NCBI RefSeq assembly: GCF_028607085.1
Contig: NZ_CP117412.1
Location: 121,405-185,404, forward strand
Direction of reading: 5' to 3'
Length of the DNA stretch: 64,000 nt
Source of the DNA: Sphingomonas naphthae
GTDB lineage: Bacteria; Pseudomonadota; Alphaproteobacteria; Sphingomonadales; Sphingomonadaceae
Position numbers and translations under genes: made by a program. Below are positions 27,475 to 36,312 of this stretch, piece by piece. The notes under the pieces were generated by a model. It saw only the letters and a program-made list of their open reading frames with translations. It ran no database searches and had not been told where the DNA came from. Every line of letters starts with the position of its first letter. Within the stretch, counting starts at the first letter, position 1.

Positions 27475-27870
27475 ATGACCATCGACCTGAGCGACTTCAA
27501 ACTAACGCCTTTGCCCTCCCGTGAGACCCCGCCCTATGCGTCGGCCGACCCTTCGACGGACCTGCGGTTGCTCCTCGCCGGCACCGACTGGAGCGAGCCA
27601 GGACACGGCGGCTACCCGACCCGCACCGAGGCGGGAGATTGGATGATCCGGGTCATGTTGGACCTGCCTTACCCCATGCTTGCCAGCCTTGAAGCGCAGG
27701 CCGGCTCGTATGACGTCGGCGAGCTGATCCGGGCCGCTCTCGTGACCGCTGGACATGGCTCGCGGACGGAAATTGTAGGTATCAGGTCCGACCGCTACGC
27801 GACCCGCGACGAGCAGCGTGAGCGGCTCGGGATCCCCTCAGGAATAAGCGGCACGCGAGAGGGCGAATGA
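27475..27870 (+). CDS. Unknown protein, first gene of a four-gene plasmid operon
   Basis: 131 residues, acidic, no signal. The ATG follows GGAGACG. The last codons overlap the start of the next gene by four bases (ATGA). The middle (GDWMIRVMLDLPYPMLASLEAQAGSYDVGELIRAAL) reads as a compact helical domain. I recognise no family; the codon use is like its neighbours. Confidence 0.6.
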   Translation: MTIDLSDFKLTPLPSRETPPYASADPSTDLRLLLAGTDWSEPGHGGYPTRTEAGDWMIRVMLDLPYPMLASLEAQAGSYDVGELIRAALVTAGHGSRTEIVGIRSDRYATRDEQRERLGIPSGISGTREGE

Positions 27871-28202
27871 CCGATCGATCCGGGCACGAACGGCTACGCT
27901 ACCAGGCGGTTCTGAAGCCGCTCGAATGGGAGCAGCGGATGCGCGTCGACTACCGTGATGACGTACTTCGGATCGTGGCTGTCCTGGCTGCCGACGGCAT
28001 CGCCATCAGTGAGGATGTCGCGTTCATGGCGTGGCACCGGTTCTCGGAAGAGGACCGCTGCGCCGGCTGGTACGGCCCCGGCACCGACGACCAGATCCGA
28101 CGCAACCTGATGCCGCATCTCGAGCTCAGACCGATTGCGGAACAGGATGGCTCTGGCAATGTCCATCGGCCCGTCGTTAACCCGGATCACGCCCGCCGAT
28201 GA
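27867..28202 (+). CDS. Unknown protein, second gene of the operon
   Basis: 111 residues, coupled by 4-base overlaps to genes on both sides. It contains a helical stretch YRDDVLRIVAVLAADGIAISEDVAFMAWHRFSEEDRCAGWYGPGTDDQIRRNLMPHL, which may bind a partner or DNA. No family recognised. Confidence 0.6.
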   Translation: MTDRSGHERLRYQAVLKPLEWEQRMRVDYRDDVLRIVAVLAADGIAISEDVAFMAWHRFSEEDRCAGWYGPGTDDQIRRNLMPHLELRPIAEQDGSGNVHRPVVNPDHARR

Positions 28203-28441
28203 GCGACGTCGAACACCACGATGTCAGGACGGCATTGGCGCTGATGCGCCTGGCATTGGCGTTGCTCGACCGGGCTGGATGCACCCTTGTTGCAGCTCGC
28301 CTTCAGCATGCGTTCGAGAGGGTTTGGAACGATCCGGGGGCCGCCGCAATGCCGCGCCATCCTGCCGCTCCGAGCGGTGCTGAACACGACCGGCACAAGC
28401 ATCAGCGCCCGACCGACAACGGGGAGGGAACCGACCCATGA
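28199..28441 (+). CDS. Unknown small protein, third gene of the operon
   Basis: 80 residues. It starts inside the previous stop (ATGA) and ends inside the next start. The N-terminal half is a hydrophobic helix (TALALMRLALALLDRAGCTLVAARLQHAF); the C-terminal half is rich in Pro, His and Asp and probably disordered. The coupling supports it being real. Confidence 0.5.
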   Translation: MSDVEHHDVRTALALMRLALALLDRAGCTLVAARLQHAFERVWNDPGAAAMPRHPAAPSGAEHDRHKHQRPTDNGEGTDP

Positions 28442-28821
28442 CGGACGTCATCACGCTTGGGATTTCGGGATGGTTCACCCCGCATGGAACCCTCTACCAT
28501 GAGGAGGGTCGCACGCTCGATGAGATCGCTCCGGAGGACTGGTCCAACCTCCTCGCCCATGCCGACGCGATCGACTTCTTCACGCGACCCGATCCGGCCT
28601 GGCCGGCACTGGAAGCCCGCATCTTCCATCTGACGATCACCGACGGCGAGCGGTCGCGCGAGCTGGCGGTAAACGACCCGTTCGAGGCGCCGGAACTGGC
28701 CTTCCTCATACGGCTGACGCGCCGTGCCATGCGGGACCGGCTGGTGCTGACGCCTGAAACGCTGAGCGAGGAGGCGCTCGAAGCCTTACGGGCAAGCCTG
28801 CGTCAGGCGGGGCAAGACTGA
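28438..28821 (+). CDS. Emfourin-like protein, intact paralogue of the 26001 gene
   Basis: 127 residues. ISGWFTPHGTLYHEEGRTLDEIAPEDWSNLLAHADAIDFFTRPDP is followed by ARIFHLTITDGERSRELAVNDPFEAPELAFLIRLTRRAM, the same architecture and the same FEAPELA-LIR block as the broken copy at 26001. Emfourin inhibits M4 metallopeptidases; whether this protein does is unknown. It is the last gene of the operon. Confidence 0.6.
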   Translation: MTDVITLGISGWFTPHGTLYHEEGRTLDEIAPEDWSNLLAHADAIDFFTRPDPAWPALEARIFHLTITDGERSRELAVNDPFEAPELAFLIRLTRRAMRDRLVLTPETLSEEALEALRASLRQAGQD

Positions 28822-28943
28822 GTCGGCTGGCCGGCTCATGCGCCGGCCCGTGTGCTCCGCCGGAATCCGGGGATGCGCCCGAAAGAACCACATCATCTAC
28901 GGCGGCCAGCTTACTGAGCAGTAAGGGTAGGGGCACACCCGAT

Positions 28944-29031
28944 GCACCCTGACGGGGTGCGAAAAAGGGCAGATTCGCGTCGTTTGAGCGGCATGGTCCG
29001 ACGCAGATGCTGTGCTCGGACCGTCTGGTCC
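28944..29031. other. Inverted-repeat-rich intergenic region, candidate oriT
   Basis: The gene-free 28822-29156 region, directly upstream of the mobilization genes, holds three inverted repeats: GCACCC/GGGTGC at 28944-28960, GGTCCGA/TCGGACC at 28995-29022 (14-base spacer) and the overlapping GGACC/GGTCC at 29018-29031. MobF systems usually have oriT near the accessory genes. No nic site could be identified. Confidence 0.4.
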
Positions 29032-29156
29032 ATGGTGGTCCACAGAGCATCTAGAGCACGGATTTGCAGCGTTTCTTCTGGCGCTGCTCTGCACTTCCTC
29101 CTTGCGCGCCCGTTATGCGCAATGCACACTCCCTTCCGGGGTAGAAGGGGGTCCGC

Positions 29157-29474
29157 ATGGCGCGCGTACCGATCACGGTGTACCTGCAACCCGACCAGCT
29201 TGCCGGCATCGAGCGCCGCGCGGGCCAGGTCGGCAAGACGCGCAGCGCCTGGGTGGCGGACACGCTGGTGCGCTCACTCGAGGACGAGCTGCTGCCGCTC
29301 GACGAGATCCTGCTCGACCAGCTCACCAAGGTTCGTGCCGGCCTGGAAGTCGTCGCGGAAGTGCAGGTCGGGCGTGGCCCGGAGAGCAAGAAGGGGCTGG
29401 CTGAGATGCGGCAGCGCCGGACCGACCTGGCAACCCGGATGCTGGCCGAAGCGCGCGGGATGCTGCGGCGATGA
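29157..29474 (+). CDS. Relaxosome accessory protein, ribbon-helix-helix type (probable)
   Basis: 105 residues. MARVPITVYLQPDQLAGIERRAGQVGKTRSAWVADTLVRSL looks like a ribbon-helix-helix domain (beta strand ITVYL, two helices), followed by a helical tail. Small RHH proteins bind oriT and recruit the relaxase. Overlaps the next gene by four bases; the relaxase is the third gene of this run. Confidence 0.7.
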   Translation: MARVPITVYLQPDQLAGIERRAGQVGKTRSAWVADTLVRSLEDELLPLDEILLDQLTKVRAGLEVVAEVQVGRGPESKKGLAEMRQRRTDLATRMLAEARGMLRR

Positions 29475-30283
29475 CCGATGCCGGCCGCAGGCGGATCGAC
29501 GTCTCCAGTGAGGTCCACAGCCGCCTGGATGCCGAATCCAAACGGCGCAATATTCCCATCCGTGATCTCGTCGAACAGGCGGTCACCACCATGTTCGACA
29601 GGGAGGCACAAGCAGCCCTGTCGGTGCGTCAGCAACGTGAGCGCCGCCATGCCGATCGCATGGAGGAACAGACCGCTCAAATCGGCGAGATCACGCGCCG
29701 CGTCTCGGCCCTGATCGCCCAGCAAACGAAGGATCTGCCCGGCGCGTTGAACGCAGGCTTCGACGCGATCAAGACGACCATCAAGGAGACCGGCGGGACC
29801 GGACATCTCCGCGACATGATCGCCAAGTTCCAGGCCGAATTTACGACCATCTTCAAGGAAGCGCAGAGCGCTCTGGCCGCCTCGGTTCTCAATGTCACCA
29901 AAGCCGCCGAGGAGCAGGCGAAGAGCCTCGGGAAGCAGCTCGATCGCATCGAGAAGCGTCAGTCGGGTACGCGTACAAAGCTTGGCGCAGGTGCCGCCCT
30001 TGGCATCGCCGGACTTGTTCTGATCTGCCTACTTTTCGCGAATACGGCGCCGACGCGCTGGCTTTCCATCCGCCTTCTGGGTGAGAGTGACTCGGCATCT
30101 GCGGCATGGAGCCTGGCAGGCGATGGGCGCACGAAAGGCGAGCTGATGGCGGAGACCAAAGGCCTTCTCGGCGATGATACATACCGGGTCCGGTACGCCG
30201 AATGCGTGGACCACGCGAAGCGCATGAAGAAGCCGTTTCCGTGCCGGCTCACCTTTCCGCCTCTGCTCGGCACGACGCCGTGA
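29471..30283 (+). CDS. Mobilization accessory protein with RHH-like N-terminus and one membrane segment
   Basis: 270 residues. The N-terminus RRIDVSSEVHSRLDAESKRRNIPIRDLVEQAVTTMFD resembles a ribbon-helix-helix domain. A coiled-coil-like region spans about residues 45-175, a membrane segment lies at about 177-196 (GAGAALGIAGLVLICLLFAN), and a short C-terminal domain with two Cys (YAECVDHAKRMKKPFPCRL) follows. Overlaps the relaxase start (GTGA). It may link the relaxosome to the membrane coupling complex (inference). Confidence 0.65.
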   Translation: MTDAGRRRIDVSSEVHSRLDAESKRRNIPIRDLVEQAVTTMFDREAQAALSVRQQRERRHADRMEEQTAQIGEITRRVSALIAQQTKDLPGALNAGFDAIKTTIKETGGTGHLRDMIAKFQAEFTTIFKEAQSALAASVLNVTKAAEEQAKSLGKQLDRIEKRQSGTRTKLGAGAALGIAGLVLICLLFANTAPTRWLSIRLLGESDSASAAWSLAGDGRTKGELMAETKGLLGDDTYRVRYAECVDHAKRMKKPFPCRLTFPPLLGTTP

Positions 30284-33273
30284 CCGTCCGGCCCAACTCG
30301 ATCGCCGGCGGCGGTGATGCCGCCGGCTATTATGCGGCCGACAACTACTACACCGGGGAGCAGGAAGGGCCCTCCGAGTGGGGCGGGGGGGGGGCCGAGG
30401 AACTCGGTCTGTCCGGCACCGTGAATGCCGGAAAATTCGCCGAGGTGCTGGACGGCAAACTGCCCAACGGGGCCGTTATTGCGAGAGGGGGCAATGGCGA
30501 GCGGGCGCCGGGGTTCGAGCTGACGTTCAGCGCGCCGAAGTCGGTATCGCTGGTCGCCATGATCGGCCGCGATGAGCGGGTCATGCCAGCGTTTGCGGAA
30601 GCGATCCGGAGCACCATGGCGTGGGCCGAGGAGCGGTTCGGGGAGGTGCGGTGGGGCAAGGCCGGCGCGGTGATCGAACCCGGTCGCTTGGTGTACGCGA
30701 TCTTCTACCATGACCTTAGCCGGAAGCTCGACCCGCAGGCCCACGCTCATGTCGTCGTGGCGAATGCCGCACAGCGGGGTGACGGTCGCTGGGTCGCCCT
30801 CCACAATCCGGCGCTGTGGAAGCATTCGAGCACGATCGGCGCCGCCTTCCATGCCGACTTCCGTGCCCGGTTGGAGCAGCTCGGCTATCGGATCGAGATC
30901 ACCGGCAAGCACGGTCAGTTCGAGATCAGCGGTATCCCGCGTGCCGCCATCGATGCGTTCAGCGCACGGCGCGAACAGATCCTTAGCCGGGCGGCTGAGC
31001 TTGGGGCTTCCGGCCCGAAGGCGATGGAGACGATCGCGGTCAGTACTCGCGACGCCAAACAGGCGGGCGATGCCACGGTTGCCCGCGTCATGTGGGCCGA
31101 GAAGGCCGAGGTTCATGGTGCTGCCATCTCCGCCGTCGTGGACGCCGCGCGCGGAATCGAGCGGCCGCGGTCCGTACTCGATGCCGTGCGTGCCTGGGGG
31201 GCCGCCTTGCTTGAGCGGATCACGCATGCCTTCGGACCACGACCCGAGCCGCTGCTTCACGGCACGGATGCGGTGCGCCGGAGCGCCGAGCTGGCGAGCG
31301 GCTATGCGGTCGCGGCCGGTGTTCGGCACCTCGGCGAACGCGAAGCGAGCTTCACCTACGCGAACCTGCTGAAAAGCAGCCTCGATATGGCGGAGAAGGG
31401 CGCGACGGTGCGCGGTATCGAGGAGCGCATCGAGCGGCTGCGCGAGGCAGGTGTGCTCATCGCCGGTCCGCGCGGCAGCCTGCACGCAGACCGGCTCACG
31501 ACCCGCGATATGCTGGCGACGGAAAAGGCGCTGGTTGCGGCCGCGCATGGCGGGGTGGGGCAGGGGACACCCATCCTCGAGGCCGCTTCGGTCGACACCG
31601 CACTCGACCGCGCGGCCAGTCGGCGCGAGGTCACGCTGTCCGGCGAACAGCGTGTCGCGGTACACGCCATGCTGTCCGGCACCAACCGCATCCAGGTCGT
31701 CCAAGGCGATGCCGGTACCGGCAAGTCGTTCCTCTTCGAACTCGTACGGGAGGTTGGCGCGGAAGTAGGGGCGGGGATGCTGGTGCTGGTCCCGCAGAAC
31801 AAGTTGATGGATGACCTGACCGGACGGGGGCTGGAGGTGCGCTCGCTCGCATCCGTGCTGAAGGAGCATGCTAGCCGGGTCGGCCCGGCCAAGCCGAACG
31901 AGCAGCTGTCGGCGCTGATGAAGGGCAAGGTCGTGGTGCTGGAGGAGGCCTCGATGGTGTCCTCGCGTCAGCTTGCCGGGTTGTTCGAGGTCGCCTGGAA
32001 CGGCGAGGCCGCCAAGCTGGTGCTGGTCGGTGACGTGAAGCAGATACCCGCCGTAGAGGCCGGGCGGCCGTTCGCGCTGCTGCAGGAGGCGGAGGCTCCG
32101 ACGGTGCGGCTGACCGAGAACCGGCGCCAACAGACCGATGTGCTCCGTGAGGCCGCCTCCCTGGCACGCGAGGGCAGGGTCGCTGCTGCTTTCGAACGGC
32201 TCGGGAACAAGGTCCAGGAGAACGCTCATCCCGCAGGAGCGGCCGTTGTAGAATATCTGCAGCTTTCGCCCGAAGAACGCGACCGCACCGCCTTGCTCAC
32301 TTCGGGGCACGTGCTGCGCGAAGCCGTGCTGGAGACGGTTCGGGCCGAGCTGCTGGCTAGAGGAAAGCTGGGCGCGGACGCCCTGAGCCTGCGCAGCTGG
32401 GACACGCTGAACCTGACCCGCGAGGAGCTGCGCCAGATCCGGCATTGGGCGGAGGGGATGCGGCTCGACATCTACCGCCACCAGTCAGGGCTTGTGCCGG
32501 GATCCTACGAGGTTGGCTTGATCGATCGGGCGAGCGGCATGCTCGAGCTCGCCCGTGACGGTCAAACCAGGCTCTTCGATCCCAAAAGCCTCCGATCGGG
32601 AGGGGAGGGGGCCGCGCTCTCCGTTCCCGGAGAGATCGAAGTTCGCGAAGGTGACCGCTTGGTCTTCACGGCCAGCGACCTGAAGCGCGGGATGGCGAAC
32701 GGTGCTGCGATGACGCTCACCGCGATCGATGGCGACACGCTCCACCTGTCCGGCCGTGACCGGGATCATGTGATCGGGCCCGACGATCCGATGCGCGAGC
32801 GGCTTGGCCATGGCGCTGTCATCAACATGCACCGTGCGCAAGGGATGATGGTCGATCGCGCGATCACGGTGATGGACAGCCGCGACAGGCTGCTGAACAG
32901 CGAGAGCCTCTACTACGTGCTCCAGACCCGCGCGCGCGAGGACGTGTCGCTGCACACCGACGACAAGAAAGCGCTCGCCAACGCGATCGAGTCACATCGC
33001 GGTGACGTTCCGCACGCGAGCGATGTGGCACCCGAGCTCTCGTTGTCCGGTAGGGAGCGATTCGATCCGGCCACGGGCGAGCTGCCCCGACTAGACGATC
33101 CTGGCGCGAGCGATCGCCGCCAACTGGAGGCGATGAGTGCCGCCCTCCGATCCATCGGCAGCGAGCCTGCCAAGCCGGTGGCGGAGGCTGTTCGGCAGGC
33201 GCCGGTTCCGGTCAGAGAGCTGGTGAAGGAGCCGGAGATCGAGATCGACCACGATTACGACTTCGACATGTGA
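30280..33273 (+). CDS. MobF-family conjugative relaxase/helicase (TrwC/TraI-like)
   Basis: About 997 residues from GTG 30280, which overlaps the upstream stop. N-terminal relaxase domain: catalytic Tyr pairs in YYAADNYY (Tyr17/18 and Tyr23/24) and the metal triad His144, His155 and His157 in FYHDLSRKLDPQAHAHV. C-terminal SF1B helicase: Walker A GDAGTGKS (about residue 476), DEAD-like VLEEASMVS, and the C-terminal INMHRAQGMMVDRAI...YVLQTRARE motif block. It would nick oriT and unwind the transferred strand. No type IV secretion or coupling genes are in the window. A G10 run near 30386 does not break the frame. Confidence 0.94.
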   Translation: MTVRPNSIAGGGDAAGYYAADNYYTGEQEGPSEWGGGGAEELGLSGTVNAGKFAEVLDGKLPNGAVIARGGNGERAPGFELTFSAPKSVSLVAMIGRDERVMPAFAEAIRSTMAWAEERFGEVRWGKAGAVIEPGRLVYAIFYHDLSRKLDPQAHAHVVVANAAQRGDGRWVALHNPALWKHSSTIGAAFHADFRARLEQLGYRIEITGKHGQFEISGIPRAAIDAFSARREQILSRAAELGASGPKAMETIAVSTRDAKQAGDATVARVMWAEKAEVHGAAISAVVDAARGIERPRSVLDAVRAWGAALLERITHAFGPRPEPLLHGTDAVRRSAELASGYAVAAGVRHLGEREASFTYANLLKSSLDMAEKGATVRGIEERIERLREAGVLIAGPRGSLHADRLTTRDMLATEKALVAAAHGGVGQGTPILEAASVDTALDRAASRREVTLSGEQRVAVHAMLSGTNRIQVVQGDAGTGKSFLFELVREVGAEVGAGMLVLVPQNKLMDDLTGRGLEVRSLASVLKEHASRVGPAKPNEQLSALMKGKVVVLEEASMVSSRQLAGLFEVAWNGEAAKLVLVGDVKQIPAVEAGRPFALLQEAEAPTVRLTENRRQQTDVLREAASLAREGRVAAAFERLGNKVQENAHPAGAAVVEYLQLSPEERDRTALLTSGHVLREAVLETVRAELLARGKLGADALSLRSWDTLNLTREELRQIRHWAEGMRLDIYRHQSGLVPGSYEVGLIDRASGMLELARDGQTRLFDPKSLRSGGEGAALSVPGEIEVREGDRLVFTASDLKRGMANGAAMTLTAIDGDTLHLSGRDRDHVIGPDDPMRERLGHGAVINMHRAQGMMVDRAITVMDSRDRLLNSESLYYVLQTRAREDVSLHTDDKKALANAIESHRGDVPHASDVAPELSLSGRERFDPATGELPRLDDPGASDRRQLEAMSAALRSIGSEPAKPVAEAVRQAPVPVRELVKEPEIEIDHDYDFDM

Positions 33274-33416
33274 GACATCGCGTTGCGATTACGGGTGGGC
33301 GGATCAGCTTCGTTCCTGCTCATATGATCTGGGTTTGCCGGCCGTCGAAGCGGACATCGTAGCGGCCAAGGATGGCGGAGATCGGACGACCTTAGCGAGG
33401 CAAGCAGGTAAACCAG

Positions 33417-34712
33417 ATGCTGCAGGACATGGCCAACGAACCGGACTTCGGGGTGGTCGCCGACCGGGGCGAGGGCATCGGCGCCGTGCAGCCCATGAAA
33501 ATGGGGGAGGGCGGGCCGCGGTACCGCGACGCCGTCGACCTCGCGATCGAGCTGACCGCCAAGTCTGCCGCCTTCCGCAGCAGTCTGCCGCCCGCACTCC
33601 GGGCTGGGCTCGCCGGTCTCGTCCGAACGGTGACCTGCTACTACAGCAACCTGATCGAGGGGCATGATACCCACCCCGTCGACATCGAGCGGGCGCTGAA
33701 GAACGACTTCAGCGCTGACCCGGCCAAGCGGGACCTGCAGCTCGAGGCGACCGCCCGTTTCGCGGTCCAGGGCTGGATCGACGGGGGAGGGCTGGCGGGC
33801 CGGGCGACGAGCGTGGAGGGCCTGCAAGAGGTTCACCGACGCTTCTGCGAGCATCTGCCCGAGTCGATGCTCTGGATTGAGCCGGTCGAGGGCGGCGAGC
33901 GCGTTCTGGTCGAGCCCGGTGCCCTGCGGACCCGCGATCTCCGGGTCGGGCAGCACATTGCGATCAGCCCCGGGGCGGTGCCGCGCTTTCTCGAGCACTT
34001 CGCCTGGGCGTATCAGAAGCGCGGCGCGACGGACGCCATCGTATCTCTCGCGGCCGCGCATCACCGGTTCGCCTGGATTCACCCTTTTCTCGACGGCAAC
34101 GGGCGGGTCGCCCGCCTCATGTCGCACGCCATGCTGCTCGACGCGCTCGACACGGGCGGCGTGTGGTCCATCGCGCGCGGCCTCGGCCGCAACGTGCAGG
34201 CCTATAAGCGGCACCTTGCCGCCTGCGACCTACCCCGCCGCAACGACCTTGATGGGCGGGGCTCGCTAAGCGAGGAGGAGCTGGCGAGCTTCACGACCTT
34301 CTTCTTGAAGACCTGCATCGACCAAGTCGACTTCATGGCCGGCTTGGTCGAGCCCGACCAGCTGCGCAGTCGCATCCGGCGCTGGGCGGCCGAAGAGACG
34401 GACGGGGGAAGGCTGCCGGCCAAGGCCATCCAGGTAATTGACGCAGCGCTGTACCGAGGCGAGCTCCCGCGCGGCGAGGTAGAGAGTATCGTCGGCACTG
34501 GCGAACGCCAAGCGCGCCGGGTTACCTCCGCGCTGACGAGTCTCGGCGTGCTGACGGCCGACAGTTCCCGGGCGCCCCTGCAGATCGCCTTTCCTGCCAC
34601 GCTGGCGGGGCGCTGGATGCCGGGACTGTTCCCAGAAGCGCGTAGCGGCTTGCGTCAGCCGCTGGAATCATCAGCGGTGCGACACGGGGCGGCCAATGGT
34701 AAGGTGTCGTGA
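33417..34712 (+). CDS. Fic-domain protein with built-in inhibitory helix (class II)
   Basis: 431 residues. The catalytic motif HPFLDGNGRVAR begins at His222, with all key residues present. An N-terminal S/TxxxEG inhibitory motif is present (S77-NLI-E81-G82 in YYSNLIEGHDT), which keeps the enzyme autoinhibited, as in class II Fic proteins. A winged-helix-like C-terminal region (about 340-400) follows. Such proteins AMPylate target proteins with ATP; the target is unknown. The gene lies 140 bases after the relaxase and is coupled to a small unknown gene by GTGA. Confidence 0.92.
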   Translation: MLQDMANEPDFGVVADRGEGIGAVQPMKMGEGGPRYRDAVDLAIELTAKSAAFRSSLPPALRAGLAGLVRTVTCYYSNLIEGHDTHPVDIERALKNDFSADPAKRDLQLEATARFAVQGWIDGGGLAGRATSVEGLQEVHRRFCEHLPESMLWIEPVEGGERVLVEPGALRTRDLRVGQHIAISPGAVPRFLEHFAWAYQKRGATDAIVSLAAAHHRFAWIHPFLDGNGRVARLMSHAMLLDALDTGGVWSIARGLGRNVQAYKRHLAACDLPRRNDLDGRGSLSEEELASFTTFFLKTCIDQVDFMAGLVEPDQLRSRIRRWAAEETDGGRLPAKAIQVIDAALYRGELPRGEVESIVGTGERQARRVTSALTSLGVLTADSSRAPLQIAFPATLAGRWMPGLFPEARSGLRQPLESSAVRHGAANGKVS

Positions 34713-35131
34713 CCGCGATGATGCGGATCAACTCGACGGAGGCAACCTTCCCGTTCTTCAGCCGCAACGACTTCCAGGGTCAGCCCAGCAGCCGTGTTTA
34801 CCGACCCTACAAGGCATTCGAGATCATCCTCGACCGTGTTCTCGGCGAACGGGTGAGAGCGGATGGCGCGTGCGCTGTCGACCTCTGGTGTGCGCTCGCC
34901 AACATTCGTTGGTCCGGTCCAGATGGCATGGACGTCTCCTACGGCTTCAGGCGGGCCGGCGAGGTGGTGTCCTGGGTGCGCGAGGAGGGAGACTATCTCA
35001 CCTGGTATTGCAGCGGCGAGCCAGGGCACGTTGCCACTTGGATCGACAGAGCGCTCGCGGTAGCGGGATGGTCGTGGAGGCGGTTGGAACCGGACGCCGC
35101 GGACACCGGCGAGAGGGCCGACGACAGTTAG
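34709..35131 (+). CDS. Unknown protein coupled to fic
   Basis: About 140 residues from GTG 34709, overlapping the fic stop by four bases; an internal ATG (MRINSTEAT...) is an alternative start. Aromatic-rich (VSYGFRRAGEVVSWVREEGDYLTWYCSGEPGHVATWIDRAL), so globular. The coupling suggests a link to the Fic protein, but no antitoxin motif is seen. No family recognised. Confidence 0.5.
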   Translation: MTAMMRINSTEATFPFFSRNDFQGQPSSRVYRPYKAFEIILDRVLGERVRADGACAVDLWCALANIRWSGPDGMDVSYGFRRAGEVVSWVREEGDYLTWYCSGEPGHVATWIDRALAVAGWSWRRLEPDAADTGERADDS

Positions 35132-35286
35132 CGCTTGGCGTAGAGTTCGGGCTGCCGCTCCACGACAGAACGGCGGACCGCGCGCAGCCGAATGGCTTCC
35201 GGTCGAGCGAAAACGGGTACTGATTGCGTGTAGGCCGATCAGGAGTGTGGACGCCCACAAGTAGATAGTTTGGAAATGCCAATCGT

Positions 35287-35312
35287 GACACTTTGCCCAG
35301 CGGCAAAGTGTC
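35287..35312. promoter_or_regulatory. Perfect 26-base inverted repeat
   Basis: Arms GACACTTTGCC (35287-35297) and GGCAAAGTGTC (35302-35312) are exact inverted copies around cagc. It lies 75 bases upstream of the gene at 35387. There is no T-run, so it is more likely an operator than a terminator. The region 35132-35386 has no gene. Confidence 0.6.
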
Positions 35313-35386
35313 GCAGCCGACAGAAACGCCGCCGGCCGAACCGGAAGGGATTCACACGATTCCCGTTTCGTGCTTCTCCTGTTCCC

Positions 35387-35941
35387 ATGATTCAAGGTGA
35401 CTTGTTCTCCGCATCCCCGGTGGCCCCGCCGAGGATTTCGTCCCAGACGCCCTTAGCCGAGGGTCTGCCGTCGATCATCGATGTTATCGCGCAGGTGTCG
35501 ACCCGGCCGCGCTACGCCTTCATGGTCTTGAACCTGATCGCGCGCGCGGCAGGGCAGGGGGGCAAGGCAGGACCCTACGTCCTCCGGCAGGGGCAGGCCG
35601 TTCGGCTGCGCGACTGGTTGTGCGACTCCCTCGCTCCCATGGCAGCCCGCGATCATAAGCGGGCAGCGCTGGCCGAGCAGGTGAGGGTGGAACTGGCAGG
35701 GCAGGAGCAGCTGCCAGGAGACCCTGACGCAGCGTCACGACTAGTGGAGCAAGTGGTGCTGGAGCGGGTGCGCCGCTCCGGCCGGTGTAATGTCAGCCGG
35801 GCGGTGTCCGAGCTGGTCCGGGCAGGGCTGGTCCGGCGCCACTATGAGGGCTGGCGAGTAGATCACCACAATCGAGGCGCCCGGCGCGAGGCGGTGTACA
35901 CGTTATTGCCCGATACGATGCGCGCACTAGGCAAGGCGTAG
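35387..35941 (+). CDS. Unknown protein, possible winged-helix regulator
   Basis: 184 residues from ATG 35387; the longer frame reads through the inverted repeat and is rejected. The C-terminal half, RLVEQVVLERVRRSGRCNVSRAVSELVRAGLVRRHYEGWRVDHHNRGARREAVYTLLP, looks like a winged helix (helix-helix-wing with two strands). It may bind the inverted repeat upstream as an autoregulator. A replication-related role is also possible. No recognised family. Confidence 0.55.
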   Translation: MIQGDLFSASPVAPPRISSQTPLAEGLPSIIDVIAQVSTRPRYAFMVLNLIARAAGQGGKAGPYVLRQGQAVRLRDWLCDSLAPMAARDHKRAALAEQVRVELAGQEQLPGDPDAASRLVEQVVLERVRRSGRCNVSRAVSELVRAGLVRRHYEGWRVDHHNRGARREAVYTLLPDTMRALGKA

Positions 35942-36312
35942 AGCTAAATCCGCGCTGGTCATGACAACCCTCAGTCTGCTGGATCAGGGTCGCATGGCAA
36001 TTTGACGCTCTTGAGCTTGCCCGTGAGCTAGGCTTACTGTCGCGAGACCCGCCGGCATGAATTGCTTGCCAGTCCAGAAGCCGCTCGAGTGTACGCTCTC
36101 GGCGGCTCCTGCTTATGATTTAAGAAGCGCTGTGATCTCAGCCATCCAGCGCGGCGAGATCAGGCTGTTACGGATCAGCTCGGTGGCGCTGGACGGGATC
36201 AGCGGGGGAGTCGTGCGCGATCCGAGAAACAGGGCGGTGCTTGACCTTGGTGACGAGCGGTCTGACCGTCGGCGAAGTCAGCCTGCCGATCACCTAAGCA
36301 AGTCCAAGCGAG
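35942..36312. other. Region without a credible gene
   Basis: 371 bases. Open frames exist (for example from 36057) but their products change character along the length and lack start signals. Short stretches read sensibly in different frames, so this may be decayed coding DNA. No repeat or RNA gene was seen. Confidence 0.4.

Noticed and set aside
29959..32481. 840-codon minus-strand frame over the relaxase
   Set aside because: A GC-rich shadow of the relaxase coding strand; no domain or start signal.
33255..34214. Minus-strand frame over fic
   Set aside because: Shadow of the clearly recognisable Fic gene.
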